A stretch of DNA of 64,000 nt. It comes from Thalassolituus marinus (GTDB lineage: Bacteria; Pseudomonadota; Gammaproteobacteria; Pseudomonadales; Oceanobacteraceae). The notes beneath the pieces were generated by a model. That model was not told the origin of the DNA and searched no databases. It worked only from the letters and a program-made list of their open reading frames with translations. This document shows positions 44,152 to 53,075 of the stretch, in pieces (positions within the stretch are counted from its first letter, which is position 1; each line of letters begins with the position of its first letter). Made by a program: the position numbers and the translations under genes. The stretch is taken from contig NZ_JAEDAH010000041.1 of assembly GCF_020320395.1 (NCBI RefSeq), positions 16,850 to 80,849 of the forward strand. The letters are read 5' to 3'.

Positions 44152-44694
44152 ATGGACTATGACACGTCAATTCTGACAATAGATACCAATACAGATCAAA
44201 GCAATATTCTCTTTCGAGAACCAAAAGACACCGATGGAAGCGCAGTTTTTGAACTGATCAACCGCTGTAAACCATTAGATGTCAATTCAATGTACTGCAA
44301 CCTGTTGCAGTGTTCCCATTTCGCACAAACATCCATCGCAGCCGAGCGAAGCGGTGAAATCATTGGTTTCATCTCGGGCTATCGCCTGCCTCAGCAGCCA
44401 GACACCCTGTTTGTCTGGCAGGTGGCAGTAGACGCTTCCGCACGCGGCATGGGACTGGCCAGCCGCATGCTGACGACCTTGCTGCAGCGTCTGGGCGGTG
44501 ATATCCGCCATCTGCATACCAGCATCACGGCCAGTAACGAAGCGTCCTGGAATACCTTCCGCCGCCTGGCGGAGACGCTTAACGCCCCGCTTAACAGCAG
44601 CATGATGTTTGATCGTGAGCGCCACTTCGGCGGTGCACATGACAGCGAATCTCTGGTCCATATCGGCCCCTTCAACATTACGTCACAGGAGTAA
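44152..44694 (+). CDS. ectA: L-2,4-diaminobutyrate acetyltransferase
   Basis: This GNAT-fold enzyme of 180 residues makes N4-acetyl-diaminobutyrate, the second step of ectoine synthesis. Motif A is VAVDASARGMGLASRMLTTL near 90-109, and FREPKDTDGSAVFELINRC near the N-terminus and MYCNLLQCSHF are typical of EctA. The first 18 residues before FREP are variable in the family. It heads ectA-ectB-ectC-ask-TPR, with ectB four bases away. Induction by osmotic stress is known for the family; the local regulator is probably the EctR-like protein. Confidence 0.97.
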   Translation: MDYDTSILTIDTNTDQSNILFREPKDTDGSAVFELINRCKPLDVNSMYCNLLQCSHFAQTSIAAERSGEIIGFISGYRLPQQPDTLFVWQVAVDASARGMGLASRMLTTLLQRLGGDIRHLHTSITASNEASWNTFRRLAETLNAPLNSSMMFDRERHFGGAHDSESLVHIGPFNITSQE

Positions 44695-44698
44695 ACAC

Positions 44699-45964
44699 AT
44701 GGATATTTACGAACAACTCGAGTCCAACGTGCGCGGCTATTGCCGTTCGTTTCCGGTTACTTTTTCCCGGGCGCGCAACGCCGTACTCACTGACACCGAC
44801 GGCAATGACTACATCGACTTTCTCGGTGGCGCCGGCACACTGAACTATGGCCACAACAACCCGGCCTTCAAGGAAGCACTGATTGATTACATTCAGTCAG
44901 ACAGCGTGACCCACGGTCTGGATATGCACACCGAAGCAAAGACCGCCTTTCTGCAGGCTTTCAACGAGCACATTCTCAAGCCGCGAAAGATGGACTACAA
45001 AATCCAGTTCACAGGACCGACCGGCACCAACGCAGTTGAAGCAGCACTGAAAATTGTGCGCAAAAATACTGGCCGTCAGACCGTGGTTTCCTTCACTAAT
45101 GGCTTTCATGGTGTAACCCAGGGTGCGGTTGCCGTAACCGCCAACAGCTACTACAAAAATGCCGTGGGTATGCCATTACCAGGCGTGCAGTTCATGCCAT
45201 ACGATGGCTATCTCGGTGACTTCAATACCCTGCATTACTTCGAGAAAGCTCTGCAGGATAAATCGTCTGGCCTTGGTCACCCGGCCGCAGTCATCGTTGA
45301 ATGCATTCAGGGTGAAGGCGGTCTCAATGCCGCATCCGAAGCCTGGCTGCTGGGTCTGCAGGCACTGTGTAAGCGCTATGACATGCTGCTGATTGTCGAC
45401 GATATTCAGGCTGGCTGTGGTCGCAGCGGTACTTTCTTCAGTTTCGAGGAGTTCGGCCTGCAGCCTGATGTCATTACCCTGTCAAAATCCCTTAGTGGCT
45501 ATGGCCTGCCGATGGCTGTAGTGCTGATGAAGGAAGAACTGGATACCTGGAAGCCAGGCGAACACAACGGTACTTTCCGTGGCAACAATCATGCGTTTGT
45601 CACCGCGCGCAAAGCGATTGAGACCTACTGGGCTGACGACAGCTTCAGCAAGTCGGTTAAACACAAAGCTCATGTTTTGCGTCAGCGTCTGAAAGAAATC
45701 CAGGCAGAACACGGCGGCCAGCTTAAACACAAAGGCCGCGGCATTATGCAGGGGCTGGAGTGTGCTGATGGCAAACTGGCAAATCGCATCACTGAGCTGG
45801 CGTTTGAACGCGGCCTGATCATTGAAACCAGCGGCTCAGACGGCCAGGTTGTAAAAATCCTGACACCACTGACCATTGAAGAAGACCTGCTGCTCAAAGG
45901 TCTGGACATCCTCGATAGCTGCATCGGCGACGTAATGTCCGAACTGGTTTCCAAAGCATCCTGA
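44699..45964 (+). CDS. ectB: Diaminobutyrate-2-oxoglutarate transaminase
   Basis: This class III PLP aminotransferase makes 2,4-diaminobutyrate from aspartate semialdehyde and glutamate, the first ectoine step. It has 421 residues from ATG 44699 (CAGGAG upstream). Motifs: DFLGGAGTLNYGHNNP near 40-55, GPTGTNAVEAALK near 105, VDDIQAGCGRSGTFF near 230, PLP lysine in TLSKSLSGYG near 263, and FRGNNHAFVTA near 295, all characteristic of EctB. Confidence 0.97.
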   Translation: MDIYEQLESNVRGYCRSFPVTFSRARNAVLTDTDGNDYIDFLGGAGTLNYGHNNPAFKEALIDYIQSDSVTHGLDMHTEAKTAFLQAFNEHILKPRKMDYKIQFTGPTGTNAVEAALKIVRKNTGRQTVVSFTNGFHGVTQGAVAVTANSYYKNAVGMPLPGVQFMPYDGYLGDFNTLHYFEKALQDKSSGLGHPAAVIVECIQGEGGLNAASEAWLLGLQALCKRYDMLLIVDDIQAGCGRSGTFFSFEEFGLQPDVITLSKSLSGYGLPMAVVLMKEELDTWKPGEHNGTFRGNNHAFVTARKAIETYWADDSFSKSVKHKAHVLRQRLKEIQAEHGGQLKHKGRGIMQGLECADGKLANRITELAFERGLIIETSGSDGQVVKILTPLTIEEDLLLKGLDILDSCIGDVMSELVSKAS

Positions 45965-45978
45965 ACAGAAGGTGAAAC

Positions 45979-46383
45979 ATGATTGTCCGTACTCTTGAGG
46001 AATGCGAAAACTCCTCACGTAAAATCGAAAGTGAAACCGGCACCTGGAACAGCGTGCGTATGTTGCTGAAAGACGACAACATGGGTTTCTCCTTTCACAT
46101 TACAACCATCTATGCCAATACCGAGACGCCGATCTGGTATCAGAATCATCTCGAATCTGTGTACTGCATGAGCGGCGAAGGTGAAATTGAAACCGTGGCT
46201 GACGGCAAGGTATACCCGATTAAACCCGGCACCCTGTACATCCTCGATAAGAATGATCAGCACCTGCTGCGCGGTTTCAGCGAGATGAAAATGGCCTGCG
46301 TATTTAATCCGCCATTAATTGGCAACGAAGTACACAACAAAGAAGGCGCTTACGAACTGAGCGCCGACAGCATCGCCGACTGA
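45979..46383 (+). CDS. ectC: L-ectoine synthase
   Basis: This is a 134-residue cupin that closes N4-acetyl-diaminobutyrate into ectoine with loss of water. Start [16 protein letters not shown] and the cupin strands [39 protein letters not shown] and [15 protein letters not shown] are the EctC signature, including the metal-binding region. It lies 14 bases after ectB. No ectoine hydroxylase (ectD) gene is present in the window. Confidence 0.97.
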   Translation: MIVRTLEECENSSRKIESETGTWNSVRMLLKDDNMGFSFHITTIYANTETPIWYQNHLESVYCMSGEGEIETVADGKVYPIKPGTLYILDKNDQHLLRGFSEMKMACVFNPPLIGNEVHNKEGAYELSADSIAD

Positions 46384-46389
46384 TGTTTT

Positions 46390-46408
46390 GCGCCGGTCAC
46401 GCCGGCGC
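46390..46408 (+). other. GC-rich hairpin between ectC and ask
   Basis: GCGCCGG (46390-46396), loop TCACG, CCGGCGC (46402-46408), followed by CTCCTTCCCC rather than a T-run. It may stabilise the ectABC part of the mRNA or reduce ask expression; this is inference. Confidence 0.5.
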
Positions 46409-46446
46409 CTCCTTCCCCGCCTGAAAGTTCAAAAAAGGATTCAACC

Positions 46447-47901
46447 ATGACACCAAACCACAGTGTTGAAAAAATCGGCGGCACATCCATGAGTCGCTAC
46501 GATGATGTTTTACAGAATATCTGGCTGCGCCCGAAGAAACTGGCAGACGGTCACGAAACGCTGTACCAGCGGGTATTTGTTGTTTCAGCCTACGCCGGTA
46601 TAACCAATGGTCTGCTGGAGCATAAAAAAACGGATGAACCCGGTGTTTATGCCCTGTTCGCCGAAATGGATGACAAACGTCCATGGCAGGCTAAGCTGCA
46701 ACGCGTACTGACTGACATGCTGGCCATTAACAGCAGTATGTTCAGCGCAGATAGTCTGGAAAAGAAACGCGCCGATCAATTTATAAGTGAACGAATGCAC
46801 GATGTTCAGGTCTGCCTGGAACACCTGGAGCAAGTGTGTAATTTCGGCCACTTTCAGCTCGACGATCACCTGCACCGGGTGCGTGAAATGCTCAGCGCTC
46901 TGGGTGAAGCCCACAGCGCCTACAACTCCGTCCAGCTATTACGCCAGCACGACGTTAACGCCACCTTTATTGATCTGACCAACTGGCGTTCTGATACCCA
47001 GCAGTCACTGGATGACCATATCGCGGCAGCATTTTCAGCGGTTGATTACGCCAGCGAGATGCCGATTGTGACCGGCTATACCCAATGCCGCGAAGGACTG
47101 ATGCGCACCTTCGACCGCGGCTATAGCGAAATGACCTTCAGTAAAATCGCAACCATCACCCATGCCAGTGAAGCGGTTATTCATAAGGAATATCACTTAT
47201 CCACTGCCGACCCGATGCTGGTTGGTGACGGCAAAGTGCATCCGATCGGCCACACTAATTACGACGTTGCCGATCAGCTGGCCAACCTCGGTATGGAGGC
47301 CATTCATCCGCGTGCAGCTGCGGGTCTGCGTCGCCAGAACATTCTGCTGCGGGTGAAAAACACCTTTGAACCCGAGCATAGCGGCACGGTGATTCACAAT
47401 GATTACTGCAGCTCGAATCCTAAAGTAGAAATTATTGCCGGGGCCCGTAACGTCTGGGCGCTGGAAGTATTTGATCAGGACATGGTTGGTGATTTCCGCT
47501 ATGGCCAGCAACTCAATGAACTGGTGCTGGAATCCGGCGTTCGTATTCTCACCAAAGACTATAACGCCAACACTGTTACTCACTACCTGAAGGGCAACAA
47601 GCGTCGTATTAACTGGCTGATGGAACGTTTACAAAGCGTTTATGCCGATGCCGACATCCGCGTTGAGAAGCTGGCGATGGTCAGTGCGATTGGCTCCGAT
47701 ATGAAAATTCCGGGACTGCTGCAAAAAGCTGCCGGAGCACTGTCCGCAGCCGGCGTAAATATTCAGTCAGTGCATCAGGCAATGCGTCAGGTCGACATGA
47801 TGTTTCTGGTGAGCGACAGCGATTATGCCAAAGCCGTGAAAGCTCTGCATGAAACGCTGATCGAACAATCGGACAACTGGAATCAGGTAAAAACCGCATG
47901 A
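46447..47901 (+). CDS. ask: Ectoine-pathway aspartate kinase (Ask_Ect)
   Basis: This enzyme phosphorylates L-aspartate to start supply of aspartate semialdehyde for ectoine. At 484 residues it is of the specialised Ask_Ect class, seen by the start MTPNHSVEKIGGTSM instead of the usual VxKFGGTS, by KKLADGHETLYQRVFVVSAYAG, and by position 63 bases after ectC. Active-site residues are in RGYSEMTFSKIA near 220. C-terminal ACT motifs (VSAIGSDMKIPGL, AGVNIQSVHQA) are present. Such duplicates are thought to escape feedback by lysine and threonine. The stop overlaps the start of the next gene (ATGA). Confidence 0.96.
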   Translation: MTPNHSVEKIGGTSMSRYDDVLQNIWLRPKKLADGHETLYQRVFVVSAYAGITNGLLEHKKTDEPGVYALFAEMDDKRPWQAKLQRVLTDMLAINSSMFSADSLEKKRADQFISERMHDVQVCLEHLEQVCNFGHFQLDDHLHRVREMLSALGEAHSAYNSVQLLRQHDVNATFIDLTNWRSDTQQSLDDHIAAAFSAVDYASEMPIVTGYTQCREGLMRTFDRGYSEMTFSKIATITHASEAVIHKEYHLSTADPMLVGDGKVHPIGHTNYDVADQLANLGMEAIHPRAAAGLRRQNILLRVKNTFEPEHSGTVIHNDYCSSNPKVEIIAGARNVWALEVFDQDMVGDFRYGQQLNELVLESGVRILTKDYNANTVTHYLKGNKRRINWLMERLQSVYADADIRVEKLAMVSAIGSDMKIPGLLQKAAGALSAAGVNIQSVHQAMRQVDMMFLVSDSDYAKAVKALHETLIEQSDNWNQVKTA

Positions 47902-48779
47902 AGCTATTGCTGACCCTGTGTTTGTCTCTGCTACCCGCTTTCGTTACCGCAGAGACAATCAGTAACAAGGATGAAAAAGCGGCTGAAACCATCGAAGCCC
48001 TGGGACAGCCACTGTACTCACCTTTTACTGAGCGCTACCTGCTGGATGAGGTTAAAAACCTGCGACAGCAACTGGCGGACGCCAGGGTCGAGTTGACCGA
48101 AAAAATTGTTACCCGGGAGATTGAAGTTGCCAGTAAGGCAATGACCTACGCGACCGATACGGTGACCTACTTTTTCTATCTGATCGCCGGCGCTTCGACT
48201 CTGCTGGTATTAATTGGCTGGAACTCCCTGCGTGACATTAAGGAGCGGGTCGGCAATTTTGCCAATGATGAAATCCGCCGCATCACGGCATCTTACGAGG
48301 AGCGGCTGGATAAACTCGAATCCGAATTACACAAAAAGTCTCGGCATATTGCCCGGGCCCAGGAAGAGATTGAATTAACCAATGAGATCCACTCCCTGTG
48401 GCTGAAGGCCTCGCAGGAAAATACGCCGCAAAGCAAAATTGCGATTTATGATCAGATTCTGCAGCTGCGCCCCGATGATGTTGAAGCCTTAACCTACAAA
48501 GCCGATTCTGCGCTGCTGCTGGGTCAGTCCCAGTGGGCTCACAGCCTCGCTAACAGGGCGCTGGATATCGATCCGGATAACAGCCACGCCCTGTATCAGC
48601 GTGCCTGCGCCTACTCAGAGTCGGGCAGCCCTGAAGAAGCACTGCGCGATCTGGCCGAAGCCATCGAACGTTCCGATTCACTTCGCCTGCAAGCGGGTAA
48701 GGACAGCAGCTTCGAGCCGTTACGCAATGACCAGCGTTTCATTGATATGGTTGTCCTGCCAGAAAACCCTGCCGACTGA
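47898..48779 (+). CDS. Membrane-anchored coiled-coil TPR protein coupled to the ectoine operon, function unknown
   Basis: The 293-residue protein has a signal-like N-terminus (MKLLLTLCLSLLPAFVTAE) and a heptad-rich segment at about 48-80 (DEVKNLRQQLADARVELTEK). One membrane helix follows at 88-108 (VTYFFYLIAGASTLLVLIGW), then a second coiled coil (130-170) and two or three TPR-like repeats at about 175-290 (YDQILQLRPDDVEALTYKAD; NRALDIDPDNSHALYQRACA). The last, SFEPLRNDQRFIDMV, is the end-of-group TPR type. Its start overlaps ask by four bases. I know no established role for such a protein in ectoine synthesis; membrane scaffold or osmosensing are only guesses. Confidence 0.8.
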   Translation: MKLLLTLCLSLLPAFVTAETISNKDEKAAETIEALGQPLYSPFTERYLLDEVKNLRQQLADARVELTEKIVTREIEVASKAMTYATDTVTYFFYLIAGASTLLVLIGWNSLRDIKERVGNFANDEIRRITASYEERLDKLESELHKKSRHIARAQEEIELTNEIHSLWLKASQENTPQSKIAIYDQILQLRPDDVEALTYKADSALLLGQSQWAHSLANRALDIDPDNSHALYQRACAYSESGSPEEALRDLAEAIERSDSLRLQAGKDSSFEPLRNDQRFIDMVVLPENPAD

Positions 48780-48798
48780 CCACATTGTCCCTGCACGG

Positions 48799-48834
48799 GA
48801 GGCAACGGCATTACTGATCGCCGTTTGCCTCTTT
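48799..48834 (+). terminator. Terminator of the ectoine operon
   Basis: GAGGCAACGGC (48799-48809) pairs, with one bulge, with GCCGTTTGCCTC (48820-48831), followed by TTTT. It lies 20 bases past the TPR gene stop. Confidence 0.72.
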
Positions 48835-48922
48835 TACCTCTCCTATGACAGGCATAGGATATTTTTATTTCCGTTCCCGAACTCTCCGTCACAAACTCTT
48901 TGCGACAACAGGAGGGAAAACG

Positions 48923-49816
48923 ATGACTTCAGAGTTTCCTGCCACTCATGCGCTGGTCGTTGAAGGCGGTGCCATGCGTGGCATATTTGCAGCCGGTGTA
49001 CTGGATGCCTTTATGCAGGCCGACCACTACCCCTACGATTTCACGATTGGCGTATCCGCTGGCGCCACCAACCTGACCGGCTACATCGCTCGTCAGCCCG
49101 GTCGTAACCAGCGAATTATTCGTAAGATTGCCACCCAGAGAGATTTCTTTAATCCTGTGCGCGCGTTACGCGGCGGTGACCTGACGGATGTCGACTGGCT
49201 GTGGAATCATGCGCAGCAACAGTTCCCGCTGGATGTATCGCATCTCAATCGGGACATACCATTGTTTGCCACCGTATCACGCGTCAGCGACGGTGAGCCG
49301 CGTTATATCCGAGTCACAGCGGATAACGTCAATGCGGTAATGATTGCCAGCTGCGCGCTGCCATTCGCTTTCCGCAAGCCTGTCGTCATTAACGATGTAC
49401 GCTATGTCGATGGCGGTGTGTCCGATTCAATTCCGGTACGTCAGGCCTGGAAGATGGGAGCAAGGGATATCACAGTGGTGCTTTCCCGCCCATGGGGATA
49501 TCACAAAAGTGAAAAGCCAGCCGCTGAGACCATGAGCGTATCAGAACGACTGGTACAATCTGCTGTGAACCGGTTTTTTGGTGAGGACGCGGGCATCTGG
49601 CAGACCATGTACGATCGTGCTGCCGACTATAACCGCAGCCTGGAATTTATTGAAAACCCACCGGAAGGGTGTCGCATCCGGGTCATCGCTCCACCGCCCG
49701 AGTTTTCGGTGAGTCGTCTGACGATGAACGCAGATAAATTAAATGAAGGGTATTTAATGGGGCTGGATGCTGGCCATTACTTCCTGACCAGCACCCCGGC
49801 TACTCATGCAGCCTGA
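48923..49816 (+). CDS. Patatin-like phospholipase family protein
   Basis: This Ser-Asp dyad acyl hydrolase of 297 residues starts at ATG 48923, preceded by GGAGGG; a longer in-frame start at 48845 is unlikely. The oxyanion motif is GGAMRGIF at about 14-21, the nucleophile elbow GVSAGAT near 45-51 (serine), and the dyad aspartate in YVDGGVSDSIPV near 172-183. It has no signal peptide. The group (YjjU-type) may act on phospholipids; the substrate is unknown. It is convergent with hemW, the two stops being three bases apart. Confidence 0.9.
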   Translation: MTSEFPATHALVVEGGAMRGIFAAGVLDAFMQADHYPYDFTIGVSAGATNLTGYIARQPGRNQRIIRKIATQRDFFNPVRALRGGDLTDVDWLWNHAQQQFPLDVSHLNRDIPLFATVSRVSDGEPRYIRVTADNVNAVMIASCALPFAFRKPVVINDVRYVDGGVSDSIPVRQAWKMGARDITVVLSRPWGYHKSEKPAAETMSVSERLVQSAVNRFFGEDAGIWQTMYDRAADYNRSLEFIENPPEGCRIRVIAPPPEFSVSRLTMNADKLNEGYLMGLDAGHYFLTSTPATHAA

Positions 49817-49819
49817 TAC

Positions 49820-50962
49820 TCAGTCCGGCAGAAACAGGGCCAGCAGTTCATTCAGATACTGTCGCCCTTTTTCGGTCGGACGAATATTACGGTCTATTTT
49901 AAGCAGGCCCAGTGACTGTGCCCGCTGCAGTGGCTGACTGACATTTTCCAGACTCAGACCGGTGGACACTTCAAACGTCTCGACCGGAATACCATCATGC
50001 AGGCGCAGACCATTCATCAGACATTCCAGACCGACATCGTCCGGATCAATGGTCTGCCGCGCTGACATAAAGTCTTTATCGGGGTTCAGATAATCCCGGG
50101 GCATCCGCGTTTTCTGCGTGCGAAAAATAACCTGTGCATCCGGCAGCGTCAGCTTGCCATGGGCTCCGGCGCCAATGCCGAGATAATCACCGAACTGCCA
50201 GTAATTAATATTATGGCGAGCCTGACGTCCTGGCTGCGCATGGGCAGAAATTTCATAATGCTGGTATCCGTGCTCGGCCAGTAACGCCAGGCCGGCTTCC
50301 TGAATATCCCACAGAGCATCATCTTCCGGCACGACTGGCGGGTATTTATAGAATTCGGTATTGGGTTCAATGGTCAGCTGATACCAGGACAGGTGTGGCG
50401 GCTTAAAACTCAGTGCCGTGCGCAGGTCATCCAGTGCCTGTTCTGTGGTCTGGTCCGGCAAACCATACATCAGGTCGACATTGAAATTATCAAAGCCTGC
50501 CTTCTTCGCCATCGTGATGGCTTTCTGTGCCTGCTTGCCATCGTGAATACGACCAAGGCGGGTCAGGTGAGTTTCATTAAAACTCTGAATACCAATGGAT
50601 AAACGGTTAATACCGAGCTTGCGATACGCGGCAAATTTCTCAGCCTCAAATGTACCGGGATTGGCTTCCAGCGTTATTTCGATATCGCTGCTGAACGTCA
50701 GCCGCTGCTGCAGTCCATCAAACAGGGTTTTATAAGCAGTGGCAGACAACAGACTGGGGGTACCACCACCGATAAAGATGCTGTGCAGCGGGCGCTCCTG
50801 CACCCATTTCAGATCCTGATCCAGATCCGCCAGCAAAGCCTGTACATATTCCTGCTCCGGCAATTCGCCCTGCGCCTGATGCGAATTAAAATCACAGTAG
50901 GGGCATTTACGCACGCACCATGGAACGTGGATGTACAGACTCAGCGGGGGTAACTGCAGCAT
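49820..50962 (-). CDS. hemW: Heme chaperone HemW (coproporphyrinogen dehydrogenase-like radical SAM protein)
   Basis: This 380-residue radical-SAM protein binds a 4Fe-4S cluster through CVRKCPYC (CxxxCxxC) at about 16-23, unlike HemN in lacking the N-terminal extension, so it is HemW, which carries heme to target proteins. The motifs IFIGGGTPSLL near 64, NRLSIGIQSFNETHL near 117 and GLPDQT near 163 are typical. It follows the ZapB-like gene by 33 bases. In pseudomonads hemW follows rdgB, the same neighbourhood as here. Confidence 0.93.
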   Translation of the reverse strand: MLQLPPLSLYIHVPWCVRKCPYCDFNSHQAQGELPEQEYVQALLADLDQDLKWVQERPLHSIFIGGGTPSLLSATAYKTLFDGLQQRLTFSSDIEITLEANPGTFEAEKFAAYRKLGINRLSIGIQSFNETHLTRLGRIHDGKQAQKAITMAKKAGFDNFNVDLMYGLPDQTTEQALDDLRTALSFKPPHLSWYQLTIEPNTEFYKYPPVVPEDDALWDIQEAGLALLAEHGYQHYEISAHAQPGRQARHNINYWQFGDYLGIGAGAHGKLTLPDAQVIFRTQKTRMPRDYLNPDKDFMSARQTIDPDDVGLECLMNGLRLHDGIPVETFEVSTGLSLENVSQPLQRAQSLGLLKIDRNIRPTEKGRQYLNELLALFLPD

Positions 50963-50995
50963 AGAATTTCCGTCAGGCGTCAGAACTGACTGTAC

Positions 50996-51319
50996 TCAAG
51001 CCTCGGCCAGCTGCATCATTTCCAGCAGGCTTTCGGCTTTAACAGCCCATTCGTTGTTTTCTTGAGACAAGCGTACATTGTCTTTTTTCAGCAGGCCATT
51101 GTCATCGTGCAACTGCTGAATATCCTGTTCCAGTCTTAGTTTTTCCGCGTCACGCTCAATCAGCTGCGCCCGAGCCTGCGATAGCTGACTGGTCAGAGCC
51201 TCCAGCTCGGCCTGCTGGGTTTGCTGCTCCTGCTGCCAGCGTTTCTTCTCATTCTGCAGGCCTTCCAGGCGCTCAATGGTATCCATCAGCTTGCTTTCTA
51301 ACTGTTCAAAAATATCCAC
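50996..51319 (-). CDS. ZapB-like coiled-coil protein
   Basis: The 107-residue protein is almost all coiled coil, glutamine- and leucine-rich, with no membrane helix. The start MDIFEQLESKLMDTIERLEG resembles the division factor ZapB, as does the end (LSQENNEWAVKAESLLEMMQ). It is longer than E. coli ZapB (about 80). The start codon is GTG 51319; the next in-frame ATG would remove the conserved beginning. If it is ZapB-like it would act at the divisome with ZapA; this rests on weak similarity. It lies between the rdgB terminator and hemW, so it probably has its own promoter. Confidence 0.7.
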   Translation of the reverse strand: MDIFEQLESKLMDTIERLEGLQNEKKRWQQEQQTQQAELEALTSQLSQARAQLIERDAEKLRLEQDIQQLHDDNGLLKKDNVRLSQENNEWAVKAESLLEMMQLAEA

Positions 51320-51352
51320 AAACTACTTCTTCTGTGTGACTGGGGTGATAAA

Positions 51353-51382
51353 ACGAAAAAGCCCGCGCAGAGCACGGGCTTT
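51353..51382 (-). terminator. Terminator of the metX-metW-rdgB operon
   Basis: On the minus strand AAAGCCCG (51375-51382) pairs with CGGGCTTT (51358-51365), followed by TTCGTTT. It lies about 20 bases past the rdgB stop. Confidence 0.85.
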
Positions 51383-51401
51383 CGGATGAATGCTCCGGCG
51401 C

Positions 51402-52016
51402 TCAGGCCTGCCAACGGGCCAGCAGTTGCTGAATAGCCTGTCCGCGATGAGAGAGTTGGTTTTTGCGCTCTTTGCTCAGGCTGGCCGCGGCACAGCCTTC
51501 TGAGGGCACAAAGAACAGCGGGTCGTAGCCAAACCCGTCGGTGCCTTCCGGTACCGTCAGAATACGGCCTTCCCAACTGCCCTGAAACACCTGCGGGGTC
51601 GGGTCTGCAGCGTGGCGCATATACACCAGCACACACTGGAAACGCGCCGTGCGTGCGGCTTCCGGCACATCGGCCAACGCAGCCAGTAACTTGGCATTGT
51701 TCGCCGCATCACCGCTGCCAAAACCATCATCGGCACTGGCGTAGCGGGCACTGTAGATACCCGGCGCACCCTGCAGGGCATCTACTTCCAGACCAGAGTC
51801 ATCAGCCAGTGCTGGCAGACCGGTCTGAGCGCAGGCATTACGTGCCTTGAGGATGGCGTTCTCGACAAAGCTCAGGCCTGTTTCTTCTGCTTCCTCCACA
51901 GACAATTCTTTCTGTGAAATCAACTCGATATTCTGCTCGGCAAAATGCGTAGCAAACAGGGACGCGAATTCGCGCAACTTGCCAGCGTTACCGCTGGCGA
52001 GGACTAACTTGCTCAT
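51402..52016 (-). CDS. rdgB: XTP/dITP diphosphatase (house-cleaning NTPase)
   Basis: This 204-residue enzyme removes non-canonical purine nucleoside triphosphates (XTP, dITP). The start [20 protein letters not shown] has the conserved SGNxxKxxEF phosphate-binding motif; [20 protein letters not shown] near 65-84 holds the metal aspartates; GFGYDPLF near 150 and SHRGQAI near the end are also typical. It begins one base after the DUF4426 stop, in operon with metX and metW, as in pseudomonads. Confidence 0.95.
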   Translation of the reverse strand: MSKLVLASGNAGKLREFASLFATHFAEQNIELISQKELSVEEAEETGLSFVENAILKARNACAQTGLPALADDSGLEVDALQGAPGIYSARYASADDGFGSGDAANNAKLLAALADVPEAARTARFQCVLVYMRHAADPTPQVFQGSWEGRILTVPEGTDGFGYDPLFFVPSEGCAAASLSKERKNQLSHRGQAIQQLLARWQA

Positions 52017-52017
52017 A

Positions 52018-52476
52018 TCAGTCTTCGTAAAAACGCTGGTCAAATTTCACATCAAAGGTACGGGTTTCGCCATTCGGCTGTACCGCCAGTTCAATCTTAT
52101 AGACGTCGGCCTGGTCAAAGCGGAAAGTGCTGATGTAGTACACAGCATCGCGCTCAACAACTTCACGGAACTCCAGTTCCTTTTTCTGGCCAATCAGATT
52201 TTTCATGGTGCCTTTAACGCTGCCGGTCAGTGACGCCATAACGCCCTCCTGATCGGTTTTCTTCAGAATAGAAATATTCAGAAAACCCAGCGAGCGTGAG
52301 CGGGGAATACCATAGGCTTCGGCAACGTCCGGCGTCAGGAAGCTGGAATTCAGCCCGATGTAGTGAATTTCGTAATCACCAAACACCTGCTTTTTTTCGC
52401 CACGATCAGCGTGGGCCGGAACAGCCAGCATTGCCAGGCTCAGCATCAGACTCATCATCAGTGTTTTCATAGTCAC
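52018..52476 (-). CDS. DUF4426 periplasmic protein
   Basis: The 152-residue protein has a Sec signal peptide ([20 protein letters not shown], cleavage near AHA/DRG). The rest is beta-rich with [20 protein letters not shown], typical of DUF4426, whose function is unknown. It overlaps metW by four bases and is followed by rdgB one base later. Members of this family lie between metW and rdgB in pseudomonads, so this position is conserved. Confidence 0.88.
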   Translation of the reverse strand: MTMKTLMMSLMLSLAMLAVPAHADRGEKKQVFGDYEIHYIGLNSSFLTPDVAEAYGIPRSRSLGFLNISILKKTDQEGVMASLTGSVKGTMKNLIGQKKELEFREVVERDAVYYISTFRFDQADVYKIELAVQPNGETRTFDVKFDQRFYED

Positions 52477-53075
52477 TTCCTCGTGATGTGATAAACAGCA
52501 ATTTCACCCAGCATGGACGGCCACAGACGAATCGTCCAGTGCTCTTTATGTTCGTCATCCACCACCGTGCGATTAAGGATGCGAATACCCTTCTCGCGAC
52601 ACAACACCTCGAAATCACGGAAAGTGCACATGTGGATGTTCGGCGTGTCATACCAGTTGTATGGCAAGGTTTCCGACATTGGCATACGGCCTTTCAGCAT
52701 CAGATAAAACCGCGTGCGCCAGTAACCGAAGTTAGGAAAGGTCACAATGGCTTCATCACCGATGCGCAGCATTTCATCAAGCAGCAGATCCGGACGCTGA
52801 ACCGCCTGCAGAGCCTGCGTCATAATCACGGTATCAATGCTGTTGTCGTTGAAGTTGCTCAGGCCTTTATCCAGATCCTGTTCAATTACATTCACGCCAT
52901 TGGCAATGCAGGCTGTGATTTTGTCCGGATTAATTTCCAGGCCATAACCGCGTACATTTTTCTCTTTTTCGAGATAGCGCAGCAGCGAGCCTTCACCGCA
53001 GCCGAGATCCAGAATCTGACTGTCCGGTTTAATCCACTGCTGAATAATTTTCAGGTCGTCACGTAATTCGTTCAC
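52473..53075 (-). CDS. metW: MetW methionine biosynthesis protein
   Basis: This 200-residue methyltransferase-fold protein forms a complex with MetX needed for homoserine acylation in many proteobacteria. The AdoMet-like motif [12 protein letters not shown] is near 20-31, then [10 protein letters not shown] and [18 protein letters not shown], a MetW hallmark. It overlaps metX and DUF4426 by four bases on each side, so the products are probably made in fixed ratio. Confidence 0.94.
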   Translation of the reverse strand: MNELRDDLKIIQQWIKPDSQILDLGCGEGSLLRYLEKEKNVRGYGLEINPDKITACIANGVNVIEQDLDKGLSNFNDNSIDTVIMTQALQAVQRPDLLLDEMLRIGDEAIVTFPNFGYWRTRFYLMLKGRMPMSETLPYNWYDTPNIHMCTFRDFEVLCREKGIRILNRTVVDDEHKEHWTIRLWPSMLGEIAVYHITRK

